Of a stretch of 64,000 nucleotides of DNA, positions 39,601 through 51,039 are shown one piece after another. The stretch is from positions 1,518,981-1,582,980 of the forward strand of contig CM119263.1 of the NCBI GenBank assembly GCA_051294375.1. Direction: 5' to 3'. The position numbers and the translations under genes were made by a program. Numbering within the stretch: position 1 is the stretch's first letter; every line of letters begins with the position of its first letter. The stretch is from Paraspadella gotoi. Its lineage: Eukaryota; Chaetognatha. The notes beneath the pieces were generated by a model. That model worked only from the letters and a program-made list of their open reading frames with translations. It searched no databases and was not told where the DNA came from.

Positions 39601-40340
39601 GACAGAACTTATAATTTAATTAGAGTGCAATAACGATTCGGGCCACCAAGATATCACAAAAGTCCAACTCCCACCCTTTCCTTCCCCCACTCCGATATCC
39701 GTGTCCCTGATCGCCTTCAGTCTTTGCCGATTAATCCTCCCGCCCCCTTTTGGTTCAGCCACCGATATTTTTCTTTCATGGTGCGACTTGAATACGTAGT
39801 CGCCCCATAAACGCGATCCATCACGAATTCTCTCTCTCTCTCTCTCTTTCTCCATCCCGCCCTCCCATTGATGCCAACGCCGGGAAATAATCCGACCTGG
39901 AATTTAGGCCTCGACGATCGGCAATCGCGATTCCGATCTTTGGCCATGTCCGGCACAGTGAACTTCCTTCAAAGGACAAAATATCCTATTTTTTTGGTAA
40001 AAATCAGGTTTTTTTTTAATTCGATGCAACTAACTTAGAAACATTAACATTTTAATCTTCAAATAATAAATAATGGGATAATTTCTCTCTCTCTTTGTTT
40101 TTGTTATTATTTCTGATTTGAGCCTTCGTTCAGCCATAAGTTTCTTGAGGCTTTGCTGCTCCGCGGCGTCGCACGCGTCGGTCCTGCTGCTGCGTATCTC
40201 GTTGGCAGAGGAAGAGAAAGAGGATGAGAAGCAACAAGGAGATTTAGGAGGAGAAAGAGGAACGTTTTAGGCAGGCGGAGGAGGAAGAGGAACGAAAGGG
40301 AAGAGGTGGAGTGCTTCGATTGGAATTTCAGACGCTCTGC
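39600..40340. other. Unassigned GC-richer stretch with (GAGGAG) tracts
   Basis: Minus-strand frames at 39960-39620 (for example AKDRNRDCRSSRPKFQ; RINRQRLKAIRDTDIG) are open for 79 residues in two frames, but neither has a clear splice context or homologue. Plus strand 40140-40310 has a GA-rich, GC-richer part. I make no gene call. Confidence 0.3.
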
Positions 40341-40560
40341 TGGTGAGAAAGAATGAAAGAAAAAAAGAAAAAAAGAAAAAAAGAGAAATGGATCGTTTCA
40401 ATAATTGATGCGGAAAAAAATCCGCAGAGAAAAATAATATGGGATGAAACAAAAAGAACAAGAAAACCAGAGAAGTTAAAAACATACGTGGATACTGTTA
40501 TATTTGGGCTTTATATATACTTGCCAGTATTTCCGACCCTTATAAGAAAATTAACGCGTT

Positions 40561-40768
40561 ATGGTGGACTAAAATCCAAACCATTCATCAAGCGGCCATT
40601 GGTCCGGAGGCAAGTCATTCGCCTCCCAACCCAAAGGTCCGGGGTTCTAGCCCGGTGGTCTTCTGGCAGTTAAGAGGGACGGGGCGCTTAACCCGCCTGT
40701 AACACGGTGTTACAGCCTGATCCGAAGCTCAGGGACTGCTTATATTGAGCGGTTCTGTCACTAACACA
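40561..40768 (-). mobile_element. tRNA-derived SINE-like element B, copy 2 (reverse)
   Basis: Reverse complement of 31540-31745: GGAGGCAAGTCATTCGCCTC, CCCAACCCAAAGGTCCGGGG, TTCTAGCCCGGTGGTCTTCT, and the palindromic TAACACGGTGTTACAG block. Confidence 0.75.
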
Positions 40769-40969
40769 TGACAATAATTAATGTCTTTCACTGTATTTAT
40801 TGAATATAGAAAATTTTATTATATTGGTTTTACCAATTTCATACGTATTTATTTGCAAACTTAAGTAAAAATAATTGAATAGTGTTTACACTTTATAAAA
40901 TGTAATCATTTTTTTAGATCTTATAATTCCCACTGAAATTATTAATATGAAAAAGAACGACTTAAAGTA

Positions 40970-41130
40970 ACGAGAGGAGAGAGGGTCGCCATGCCTCTCT
41001 GTGAGTGCCGATAGCCCCCACACTTAATGTGCCCAGTGGGCTTGGGAGATTTTTCCGTCAGTTACCTTGCTTTCCGATACTTATGTTCTGGCAGTAAGGT
41101 TGTTACCGGTGGCTTTACCGGCCCGTCACT
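40970..41130 (-). mobile_element. Dispersed repeat C, reverse copy
   Basis: GAGAGAGGGTCGCCATGCCT, CACTTAATGTGCCCAGTGGG and TTTTTCCGTCAGTTACCTTG correspond to the reverse complement of 26222-26400. Confidence 0.6.
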
Positions 41131-41169
41131 CTTTTTGCAAGGACTGTTCTGACCAGGGCTAGAACCCGT

Positions 41170-42540
41170 AAATAAATAATAAAAGCTAAAAAACGTTCAA
41201 CAGGTATGCATTAAGTAAAAAAAATGTATGGACTTTACCTTTCTTTGTGTAAGCCTGTATTGTATGAAATACTCATCTAAAATAATTATTTTCACTCTAT
41301 TATTCGCAGAAAATAAAAGGGGGCGATATGAAAAAAAAGACCAATATTTTATCAAGCAGTGTAAAATGCCATAACATTTTTTGTTGTCCAAATAATCGAA
41401 ATCAGCTATTATTTTTTTTATCTAGCTAAATAATGGTTAATGCTAAAATGTCCGTCAATGCCTGCCAGTAATTACTTGTACTCTGCTTCCCAATCCCGTC
41501 ACTTACGGCGCCATAATAAACTCAATGTTTATCATTTGAAACATAACATAATTTAAAGATAACCGTGATAAAAACTATTTTTGTATCTGCTCAAGCTGTG
41601 CTGAGTTCTTTCCATTTAGGAAAAAAAGCTCAAAGGTGTCTGCCATAAATATTTATATACTTCCCCCCGTTTTATTTGGAATGATTCATTCTATCAAATT
41701 TAAGATTAATCCATTAAAAATCTATTATATTGTAAAATAGGAAAAAAAAACAAATGAAAGGAGAATAAAGTATGAAAATATGATTATGGTGCAAAGATAA
41801 AATAATAAGTCAATGTTAGGGATGGAGTAAGTCGGTATGAAATAATGAATAGTATATGGCAATAAAGACTATATATATCAGTAATTTATTCAGTATATAT
41901 TGAGTATGTAAATATAATTTTGCTAATTGAAGAGTTAAATTTGACTTATAAGCGGAAATATTCAGAAATTAATAGTTAGAATTTAATTAAAAAATTAATT
42001 CTAATTCTGATTAAAAATTAACAAATCCCCTTTTGATGAACAAATTAAGCGGAAGATTTGACAAGAATTGATTTCTTGGTTAATGATTCTTATTTCCTCT
42101 CGTTTATTCTCCTTCAAATGATCATCCAGACTTTAAGACAAAGACCACACTGACTTCTCGCTCATTCGCGACAAAATATGACCAAGTTTCATGCAGACTT
42201 CAATTAATAACAGATTTCTCTCTCCTCCTTCCTGTCCGCTCGACTCTCGTCTCTCTTCTCTTCTCTCGTCTCTCAAAACAAAAAAACCAAAACCCGGCCA
42301 TTCAATTTTTAATAGTCGCAAAAATATAGATTTTGTGAAAATAAAAAAAAAAGATAATGTTTTCGACAGCCTAATAAAAAGTTTGATATTTAAAGAAAAT
42401 TTGAAATATAATTTTTAAATTACTGAAAAAAGAAATATAGTAACTAAACCAGTCGAGGACTCTCCTTTCCAAAAGATAAAATGGAACAGTCTTGTCCTAA
42501 AAATTAAAAAAAATGAAGGGAGTCTGAGGATCCGAATCTA
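41170..42540. other. Gene-poor AT-rich stretch
   Basis: No ORF with coding character and no recognised repeat. A short CTCTCTTCTCTTCTCTCGTC run at about 42240. Confidence 0.4.
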
Positions 42541-42658
42541 GATTGTCATTTCGTGACATGGAACCGAGAGACCAGCGTCGAGAAATATTCTCCTCCGTCG
42601 GCAACGTCGCATTAATGTATTCTTTTCATGTCCCTTTTGCTTTTGACTTCGACGTTCG

Positions 42659-42784
42659 ATGGAGGGATTAACCTCAGCGGCGGCGTCAACCGCGGCCGGA
42701 CGCGGCGGAGCCGGGGCATCGTCGTCGCTGCCCTGCGGAGGCCTGGCGCGGCGAAAGCGTGCGCCGCGGCGGAAGGGAAGATGA
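42659..42784 (+). CDS. Candidate short first exon, Ala/Gly-rich then basic
   Basis: An ATG in a locally GC-rich, CpG-rich island opens 41 codons: MEGLTSAAASTAAGRGGAGA, then SSSLPCGGLARRKRAPRRKG. Composition is unlike the AT-rich surroundings and like 5' ends of nuclear proteins. No donor is obvious before the TGA, and no partner exon was found. Could be a chance ORF in a CpG island. Confidence 0.2.
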   Translation: MEGLTSAAASTAAGRGGAGASSSLPCGGLARRKRAPRRKGR

Positions 42785-43071
42785 AATTACTCGTTTGGGC
42801 TTCGTCTTTGTCGATAACGAGGAAAAGCGTACTGTGAAAAGGTGTAATATTTTCGTTAAGGAAAGTTTAAAAGGATTTATTATTGATATGGTATATTCGA
42901 ATACCATTTCTACTTAAAATACATCAGAGGTTTGTTTAAAAATTCATTGAAGAGTCTTATTTATTTCAGATTTCTTTTATAGCTTATTTATTAGATGACT
43001 GGATCATTTTTATATTGATTTTACCAATTTTATTAAATTCAGCTCCTTGTAATTTGATGCTTTGCGGAGTA

Positions 43072-43605
43072 CAATATAGTATTCCCCGATCTAATACATA
43101 AAGCAGTGGTCTTTTCATACAATTGAAACAATCTTTGAAATATTATACCACTTCATTGATAGGGAAGCCAGGTACTCTGGGAGTGAATAAACGACACTGT
43201 GAGAGTCTTGATTGAAAGCTTGCAGGGACCTGCTATGTCATTATCTTGTAAGAGTGATGGAGGTCTTAAACCAGCAAAGCTTGTCCACAGTCAGGGGCAA
43301 GATAGTGAAGAGACAGTGATTATTGTTGTGTTAGTGACAGAACCGTTCAATATAAGCAGTCCCTGAGCTTCGGATCAGGCTGTAACATCGTGTTAAAGGC
43401 GGGTTAAGCGCCCCGTCCCTCTTAACTGCTAGGTGGCCACCGGGCTAGAACCCCGGACCTTTGGGTTGGGAGGCGAAGGACTTGCCTCCGGCTCCAATGG
43501 CCACTGATGAACGGTTGGTGGATTTTAGTCCACCATAATAGCTTATTTATTAAATGAATGGATGGTTTTTAGATTGGTTGTACCAATTTCATTACAATTT
43601 CATTT
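43072..43605 (+). mobile_element. Element A, copy 3, interrupted by element B
   Basis: Element A runs from AGTATTCCCCGATCTAATAC (43080) to GGGGCAAGATAG (43316), then resumes TAGCTTATTTATTAAATGAA at about 43540 and ends TTGTACCAATTTCATTACAA. Uninterrupted copies read straight through CAAGATAGCTTATTT. The 220-bp interruption is element B. Confidence 0.8.
43317..43540 (+). mobile_element. Element B, copy 3, nested in element A
   Basis: GACAGAACCGTTCAATATAA to GATTTTAGTCCACCATAA matches 31540-31745. ATAG at the left junction is repeated at the right (AATAG/CTT), a likely 4-bp target-site duplication. Confidence 0.8.
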
Positions 43606-44507
43606 CATAGATTTTCGTTCACCACAATTTAACACTTTTATTATAATTTCATTTAAATTAATTCGAGAGAAGGCATTTTTTACACATTGATGAACTGCGA
43701 AAATTAACAGAACATAAGATATGGCGATGAGAAAATCAAATATTCAGATTAAATTTTTGAAATTCTTGTTAAATATCTGAAATGTTCGAAATCTCCTTTG
43801 TAAAGTGAAGATTTGAGAGTTTGTTATTTTATTTAATATTTCCAAACCATAAAGTTTTAGTTTACAAAAACAATTTGGTTATATATTGATATTCCACAAC
43901 GATTTTAAAAAAATAATTTGGATTTTTTTTATTTTGAAATTTCGTGATACGCCACAGAAACTGTAAATAAGACGTTCAAGTTTCTTTTAAAGATTAAACG
44001 TTTACTTTAAAAATATTAATAAAAAATAATTGGGTTCTCAGTATTTTCAGTTCCTAATAAAAATAATTATTTCTTATTCTAAATATACCTAAATAAAAAA
44101 CACCAAAGCCAGGAGGCAAAACAGCTTGCGTTTAAATGGTGGGTGATTTTGGTATTCATTACACTAGTTTGATACGTTTTCGAGCTTTCATTTAAACTGT
44201 AAACTGTAAAGTCAATTTCTATTTGTTTTCGTACTTTTCTTGATTTCTTTCTTTTTTAAATCACTTTCTTACGATTTTAATTTTTCTCCCAAGATATTTT
44301 TATTTTCCTTTGTCAAGTTTTCTTTCCTTTCCGACATTACATATTTCTTAAACGTTTATTAAAATTGGTGTAACCATTCATTGCCCTTTGCGTTATGATT
44401 TCTATTTGCTATTTGACAAGATATATGATCTTTTGGGGGTTATTTCTTCCTATTATTCTCTTTTGTATCTTTCTTCATTTAATTATTTTTTTTTTATCAT
44501 TTTTTGT

Positions 44508-44510
44508 TTT

Positions 44511-44581
<71 letters not shown>

Positions 44582-44582
44582 C

Positions 44583-44614
<32 letters not shown>

Positions 44615-44625
44615 TCCTTCTGGTA
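44508..44625 (+). repeat. (CTTT)n microsatellite
   Basis: About 115 bp of near-pure CTTT; a second such array lies at 46681-46775. Confidence 0.95.
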
Positions 44626-44846
44626 TTTTTCGTTTGATTTATTCTTTATTTGCCTTCTATATATTTTTCTGTTTTTCTTTTTCTGAAATAATATTTCTCT
44701 CTTTTTCTCTCTCTGTCTTTCTATCTCACTTTCACTTTTTCTCTCTCTTCCTGCTTTTCACGGACGAGTCACGTGGAAGTGAAACGAGAATCTCGCGTCG
44801 AGAAAAAGTGCAAATCAGCGCAGAATCTGCAACTTGGGAAGGCTGC

Positions 44847-44847
44847 T

Positions 44848-44905
<58 letters not shown>
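44847..44905 (+). repeat. (GTC)n microsatellite
   Basis: Near-pure GTC, followed at 44940-45010 by an impure GTC/ATC region. Translates to Val, Ser or Arg runs depending on frame; no coding evidence. Confidence 0.9.
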
Positions 44906-45029
44906 ATCCTTGTTTTCTTTCCTCGTTGTCGTTCGAAATGTCGTCGTCGTTTTAATCATCATCCTCAGCATCATTCTCGTCGTCGTCGTCGTTCGTGTCG
45001 TCGTCGTCATTGCTGCTGCCTGCTTCCTT

Positions 45030-45030
<1 letters not shown>

Positions 45031-45125
<95 letters not shown>

Positions 45126-45130
45126 CTCTC
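45031..45130 (+). repeat. (CT)n microsatellite
   Basis: About 100 bp of CT with one TTC interruption; another CT cluster at 45346-45432. Confidence 0.95.
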
Positions 45131-45346
45131 AGTCAGATCGCTTCATTCTCTCATTCCTTCTCCTTCCTTCGCCGCGAGAAACGTCTGAAAATTTTCTCTT
45201 CGTCGCGAGAGAGAGAGCTTCGACTCAGAGCGAGAGCGAGTGTTCGTCTCTAGAACCTCAAGCTCTTTTTTTTTCCCTTTGGCTTCAACTGAGAAAAAGG
45301 AAAAAAAACGAAACCTTTTTTGTGTCGCCGCTTGGAAAGCGTCTCT

Positions 45347-45433
<87 letters not shown>

Positions 45434-45994
45434 AACACCAAAAAAACACGAAACGTTTCTTCTCAAACTCTGGATTTATTTCTGCAGGAAAATAAAAAAT
45501 AAAACTGAATCTTTAAAGTGAAAACTTTTTTCTTCTCTTGAAAATCGGATTTACTACATTTTCCCTTTCGCTTCGACGCGGAACGATACACGAACGCCGG
45601 GCGGTTCTCCGCCTTTTTTAAAAGAAATATTCCTCCGCGAACTAAGGACGCCATCTGCAGTGACGCAGTCGTTTAAAAGTAGCGCCTTTTTCTTGTCTTA
45701 AAATCCGGATTAATTTCTATTTCCCAAAAAAAGAAAAAACGAAATTCTTTCTATTTTCTTTTATTTGTCGTCGTCTCCCTTTTTTCAAAAAAAAAAAAAA
45801 AAATCTTTCCAGATTTAATTCGTTTTCTTTTTCGGATTTTAAATCCTCAGACTCGAATTTCAACCCAAAGGATTTTTTTTTTTGCCGCAGAAGACGAGGT
45901 TAGTTGTTGTTGTTGTTGTTGTTGTTATTCAGCGTTAAAAGAGAAATTCGATTTTAGATTTTCATCCAGGAGACAGACATTGGCAAAGAGAGAG

Positions 45995-46023
45995 AAAGAG
46001 AAAGGGAGAGAGAGAAAGAGAGA

Positions 46024-46067
<44 letters not shown>

Positions 46068-46082
46068 GCGAGAGAGAGAGAG
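45995..46082 (+). repeat. (GA)n microsatellite
   Basis: GA tract with GGGA, AAAGA and GCGA interruptions. Confidence 0.9.
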
Positions 46083-46519
46083 CTTATCGATCGTAGCGCT
46101 CGGTTCTTTTTTCTCCTTCGAGATCTTAACGAGTTTAAACCGCGCATCCAGTTACATACGGAGCTTTTAAAATACCTCCGGGTTAAAAGTAGACATCCGG
46201 GTCTCTTTTCGAAATGTGCTATGACGGCGATGATAAATTCGTTGAAAAAAAAGATGAATTTAAAAGCTTAATATTATATACTAAAAAGGTTTGTTTATTC
46301 TTTGTAATAACGAAAATTGATATTTGTTGTATTGTGACACAATCGGGACAAACATTTTACTCAATTTGTGTAAAACTTTTGTCCTGATTTTTTCCCTCTT
46401 CAATGGAGACTTGTGTCGGGGATCCAGCCTTCACTTCCCTTCAATTTGGGTCAGTGGAAAGACATATGAAAGGGGAACTCAGAGTGACACGACTCTTCTG
46501 ATCGCGGAGGTCCTCTCTT

Positions 46520-46640
46520 CCTCCTCCTCCTCCTCCTCCTCCTCCTCCTTTGTGGCCTTCCCTCGACCTGATCCTTCCTGGAGTGACGGCCTCGTTCTTC
46601 GAGTCCCGAGTCGTCGGCTTCGGTGCTGCCCTCGTCAACA
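46520..46640 (-). CDS. Candidate exon (hydrophilic, partial)
   Basis: After a GAGTTTTTAG acceptor-like site, one minus frame reads LKSVDEGSTEADDSGLEERG then RHSRKDQVEGRPQ and enters a (GGA)n repeat (46510-46548 on the plus strand). Composition is coding-like, but no donor or neighbour exon could be fixed. Confidence 0.22.
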
Positions 46641-46680
46641 CTTTTCAAAACTAAAAACTCGTCTCTCTCTCTCTCTTTCA

Positions 46681-46681
46681 T

Positions 46682-46775
<94 letters not shown>
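46681..46775 (+). repeat. (CTTT)n microsatellite
   Basis: Near-pure CTTT. Confidence 0.95.
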
Positions 46776-46776
<1 letters not shown>

Positions 46777-47069
46777 CTTATTTTCCTTTCTATCTTTCTT
46801 TTCCATTCATTTTTTTGATTCATTTTTTTAATTATATTTTCTTTTTCTTTCTTTTATCTTTCTATCTCTTTTGTTTTCTCTATCATTTCTTGATAATTTT
46901 TAAATCTGTGTTTCTGATTTTTCTTTTTTTTGCTGTTTTTCTAAACTGTCTCTTTTATCTTTATATCTCTTGTTTGTTTTATTTCTTTCTTTTCTTACTG
47001 TCTTTCTCTCCTTTTTATTTCTTTATTTTTTTTTTATGCTTTAATTTTAAGCTTTCATCGTCCTCATCT

Positions 47070-47131
<62 letters not shown>

Positions 47132-47211
47132 GCAGAGATCGACTCGAGCTCAATGTGCTGCAGCGACTCGGGCCTTGATGATACTCGATATCTTGTTTTT
47201 TCAGCCTTCTC

Positions 47212-47282
<71 letters not shown>
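47070..47282 (+). repeat. Paired (CT)n tracts
   Basis: 47070-47128 and 47208-47282. Between them, after TCTTCTGCAG, a short plus frame reads IDSSSMCCSDSGLDDTRYL. A donor is lacking, so I do not call an exon. Confidence 0.85.
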
Positions 47283-47289
<7 letters not shown>

Positions 47290-47352
47290 CCGGTTAAAAT
47301 TGGGGTCCGATTGGGGGGAAGAGAGGGGAAAAAGACTTCCTTTCATTCTGTG

Positions 47353-47386
<34 letters not shown>

Positions 47387-47955
47387 TTCGTTCGACTCAT
47401 TAAACGTTGAGCCTTTTTTGACGTCGATCTCATTATCTTTTTCCCGCGAGTTTTGAGGTAATTATTCGCTCATCTCTTTCTTTCCTTTTTGGTTAAAGAA
47501 TAAAAAGGAAAAAAATTAGGATAATAAAAAAATTTAAAATTAAGAATAAAAATATAGAAATATTAAAAGATCAAAATTTTCATAAAAATTTAAAGAATAA
47601 TTAAAAAAATTAACCATTAACTTAAAAATTTACAAATTCAAAAAATAAGATACACTTAAAACAATTGCAATCGAAATGTAATTAAGATAATCTTTTTTAC
47701 ATGTTTAATTATTTTCATAATTTCAAGAATATAAATTATATTTTCATAATATTATCGCGACTAAATTTTCATGTCGTTTATCTTCCGTGCAACACGGTAC
47801 AGAGTTCTAACTTTGATTAAAAATTTAGAGCTTGTAAATCTTTCCCGACTTCAATTAAGCCATTCTAAATGCCAAATAAATCAATTGAGAAGATTTAGTA
47901 AAAAGTTAAGCAAGCCAAAGATGGAAAGAAAGGCTGTAATGTTTAATGAGAAAGA

Positions 47956-47958
47956 GAG

Positions 47959-48010
<52 letters not shown>
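47956..48010 (+). repeat. (GA)n microsatellite
   Basis: Near-pure GA. Confidence 0.95.
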
Positions 48011-48012
<2 letters not shown>

Positions 48013-48519
48013 GAGGCCTTCCAGCTGCTTTGGTCTTTGGAATGCTGCTGCCCCACGTCGAAAACCTTTTTCTCTTCCGCTTGAGATTATTTTGCCAAAA
48101 TAACAAAATAAAAAGGAGTGAAACTCTTTCTCTCAAAGATTTCTCTCACAGATTTCTCACACAGATCTTATCGCTCAATTTGTTTTGTTTAAATGCTTGC
48201 CAGCTTTTCTTTGAAAAAACAAACTTGAAAAAAACAAAAAACAAACAGTATCTTAAAGACTTTTAGTAGCAGACTTTATTCGGAATTATTATTATTATTT
48301 CGGGGAAATTTCAGAATAAGAATTTAAATTTTAAGATTTTTCTTAAATATAGATGTAGGAACAAAAGGTCATCAGTAATCAAATTTGAAATAAGAATGGA
48401 GAGGATTCGAACTCGCGACCGTCAAGCAAGTACTTAATACTTTTTTAGGCAATAGGATCCTATGTGGTGACTTTGAATCCAATAAACCGAAGGTTTTCCA
48501 TCATTCATTTCCATCCATA

Positions 48520-48637
48520 GTCTTATCTTCCTCCTCCTCCTCCTCCTCCTCCTCCTCCTCCTCCTCCGCTTCCTCGTATTCTGACTTTTTTCTTCGATCA
48601 TGGACCAAACATTTTGACAACCGAATTGGAGAATGAG

Positions 48638-48670
<33 letters not shown>

Positions 48671-48675
48671 TTCTG
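48520..48675 (+). repeat. (CTC)n and (GTC)n microsatellites
   Basis: (CTC)n at 48522-48568 and (GTC)n at 48638-48670 within 150 bp. Confidence 0.9.
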
Positions 48676-48689
48676 GTCCTTGACCTCTT

Positions 48690-49930
48690 TGTTGTCGTCA
48701 TCTTACACAATAAATTATTTCATTTTTGAGATTCAATGTAATTCTAATTACATACGGGTATCGGAGGTAACAAGTAGGGGAATACTGGATTCTGTAGTTT
48801 GAAGATACTTCATGGTTAAACGGGACAGACACAAGGGAAATCTGGATAATTAGACCCTGAATATTTAAAACTGGTAATACACAATGACATAATTAATAAA
48901 TAATTAATTAATAAAAAGAAATTTGGGATATTTTTTGTTTTTGTTTTTGTTTCAAAATTAATTTTTGTTTGACATGTCAAAATTATAGAAAAATTTTGAT
49001 CAGATTTAATAAAGGTTTCATATTATATACAAGATTTCTTATAATAGTTTAATCAAAGGTTTACACAATTTCAATAATGATTAATATATTTGTCAATTAA
49101 TTTTTCATTCATAGATTTTTGACTCCGATTTTTTTAAAGAAAAACTAATAATGGACGCTTGTCTAGAAAATTCTATTATTACGTGCCCTTTTCCGAAGTA
49201 ACACCTATTTCATGAAGTTTTCTTCTTTTTTGTAGTCGGGCATTGCCTAGGTTCACCCCGCCAAATCTAATTTTAAAATCTCATTTCTTGTAATAAATTT
49301 TTTTTTAAGCGAGATTTTCGCCTAAATAAAAAAATCTGTTTATCAATCATCGTATCATTGATTCTACTTTTTGTTGTTTTCGATAAAAAAAAAATTTGCA
49401 TGGAATAACAAAAATGAATTTTTTCTGTGATTTCTCATCAAGCTTCAAAGGTTATGATTTCATAAAAACTCCCACCACATCATTATGTTCCCTTAAATGA
49501 AACTATTGTTTTGTATCAATTGTGATCGGACATCAATTATCTTTCGACAATTAAATGAATCGAGAAACAACATCGTCGTCGTTGTTGTGGTTGTTGTTGA
49601 TATTGTCAATTATTTTAACTATTTTTTTTAATTTATTTTTTTTAACAGACGAATCTTCTGTTCTCAAGATTATTAGAAGAAAATCTACGTTTCGATCAAA
49701 AAAATTGTAAAAAAAAAAAACGATTGTAAATAAATAAAAATACAGTGAGTTGGTCAGTCGGTCGTCGGCAAATCAATCGTAATCAAAAATTTTAAAAAAT
49801 ACGAGATAATTCCACGAAAAGAAAAATAATTAGTGTTTGCGATCTTAATCATATAAAAGAAATAAATTATAATACAACTTGGATTACTCGTTTCAATCGC
49901 TCTCTTCGACGGATCTCCGCTCGTTTCGGA
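48690..49930. other. Gene-poor AT-rich stretch
   Basis: Homopolymer A/T runs, no supported ORF. A GC-richer fragment at 49180-49265 (ATTACGTGCCCTTTTCCGAA; GTCGGGCATTGCCTAGGTTC) may be repeat-derived. Confidence 0.4.
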
Positions 49931-49934
49931 TTAT

Positions 49935-49951
49935 ACTCTCTCTCTCTCTCG

Positions 49952-50024
<73 letters not shown>
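49935..50024 (+). repeat. (CT)n microsatellite
   Basis: About 90 bp of CT with TTTC interruptions, directly upstream of the candidate exon at 50 kb. Confidence 0.95.
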
Positions 50025-50026
<2 letters not shown>

Positions 50027-50084
50027 ACATGGAACCCCCTCCTTCGATCCCCTCGAAACGCACCCTCCTCTGCCCGCCCGTGCC

Positions 50085-50400
50085 GTGAGGGGCAAAGGAG
50101 CGGGCGGCGGATCAGGTAAGGGTCGGTCAAAGGGCGCCCGCGCCCCTAAGACCGTCACCATCAAAGGATTCGCTCCGCCGGCCAACAACAACAACAATAT
50201 CCACAACAACAACAACAGCGACGGCGCCGCAGCAGCAGCAGTCGTTAATCCGCCGCCGCCTCCGCCGCCGCCGCCGCTCGGCGCCCCGATGGGCGGAGTC
50301 TACCCTCCGCCAACAGGGATCTTCATCGCGCCCGCCCACTCGCTGCCGGCGATGATGACCGGACGATTCGCCGGACCGTTTCCGGCGGAGACCGGAGAAG
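50085..50400 (+). CDS. Candidate exon: Gly/Lys, Asn, Pro-rich disordered segment
   Basis: The open frame reads GKGAGGGSGKGRSKGARAPK, TVTIKGFAPP, an Asn-rich stretch, Ala run, poly-Pro (9 Pro), then PLGAPMGGVYPPPTGIFIAP, AHSLPAMMTGRFAGPFPAET and stops at a perfect donor (GAAG/GTAAGG at 50400/50401). The pyrimidine-rich acceptor region is upstream but the exact AG is unclear. The frame also runs open upstream. Composition is typical of nuclear regulatory proteins. It might be a later SCM exon (SCM proteins have a basic linker after the MBT repeats), but phase and distance do not prove it. Confidence 0.4.
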
Positions 50401-51039
50401 GTAAGGCAATGAGACGGTGGTGAGGGTGAGGGGGGGAGAAAAGGAGGTAAGCGTGAGATTGAAGGTGATTGTATTAACGAGGTGAGTCATCTGATTATTT
50501 CTACAACACGAAAAGAAGTGAATGGAACATAAAGGAAGAATTTAAAACAAAATAAATCAAAGAAACAAAACAAAACAAAACAAAACCCAAATATAATCGC
50601 ATTCAAAAAATAAACAAAAAAGAAATTCAAAACGTCAGATTTACATTTACAAAAATTAGGCTATCATGAAATAGTTGTTCTATTTTTAGGAAAACATTGG
50701 ATTGTATTTAAAGGTTTTATCATTCCGTGTAAAGGAGCATAAGAATGACTAGAAATATTTATCAATTAAGCAAATTTACTTTTTACAGAAATAAAGATGC
50801 AGACTATATGTAATTTTAGATATAAATTACTTGATAAAGAAACGTTTTACATTTTTATTTGATAGTCCTATTTAATAATTTAAGAATTTACTTAAAAATG
50901 AGACTTTAAACCTTTAATAATAATGATACAACCTGGACTTTCCCTCATCCGATTGAACGATGAATTCATCGGTTGACAAAAAATTAAGGCTGACGACATC
51001 TGGAGGTTAATTACTCTCCTACAATATTCAATAAGTTCT

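Noticed and set aside
44388-45188. Long Phe/Leu/Ser ORFs over CTTT, GTC and CT arrays (also near 46.6-47.3 and 49.9 kb)
   Set aside because: Translation of microsatellites: open in multiple frames, with no splice context or non-repeat coding sequence.
48395-48470. tRNA gene on the minus strand (GCGAGTTCGAATCCTC resembles a T-arm)
   Set aside because: A B-box-like match is present, but no acceptor stem, D-arm or anticodon arm can be folded. Probably a SINE relic.
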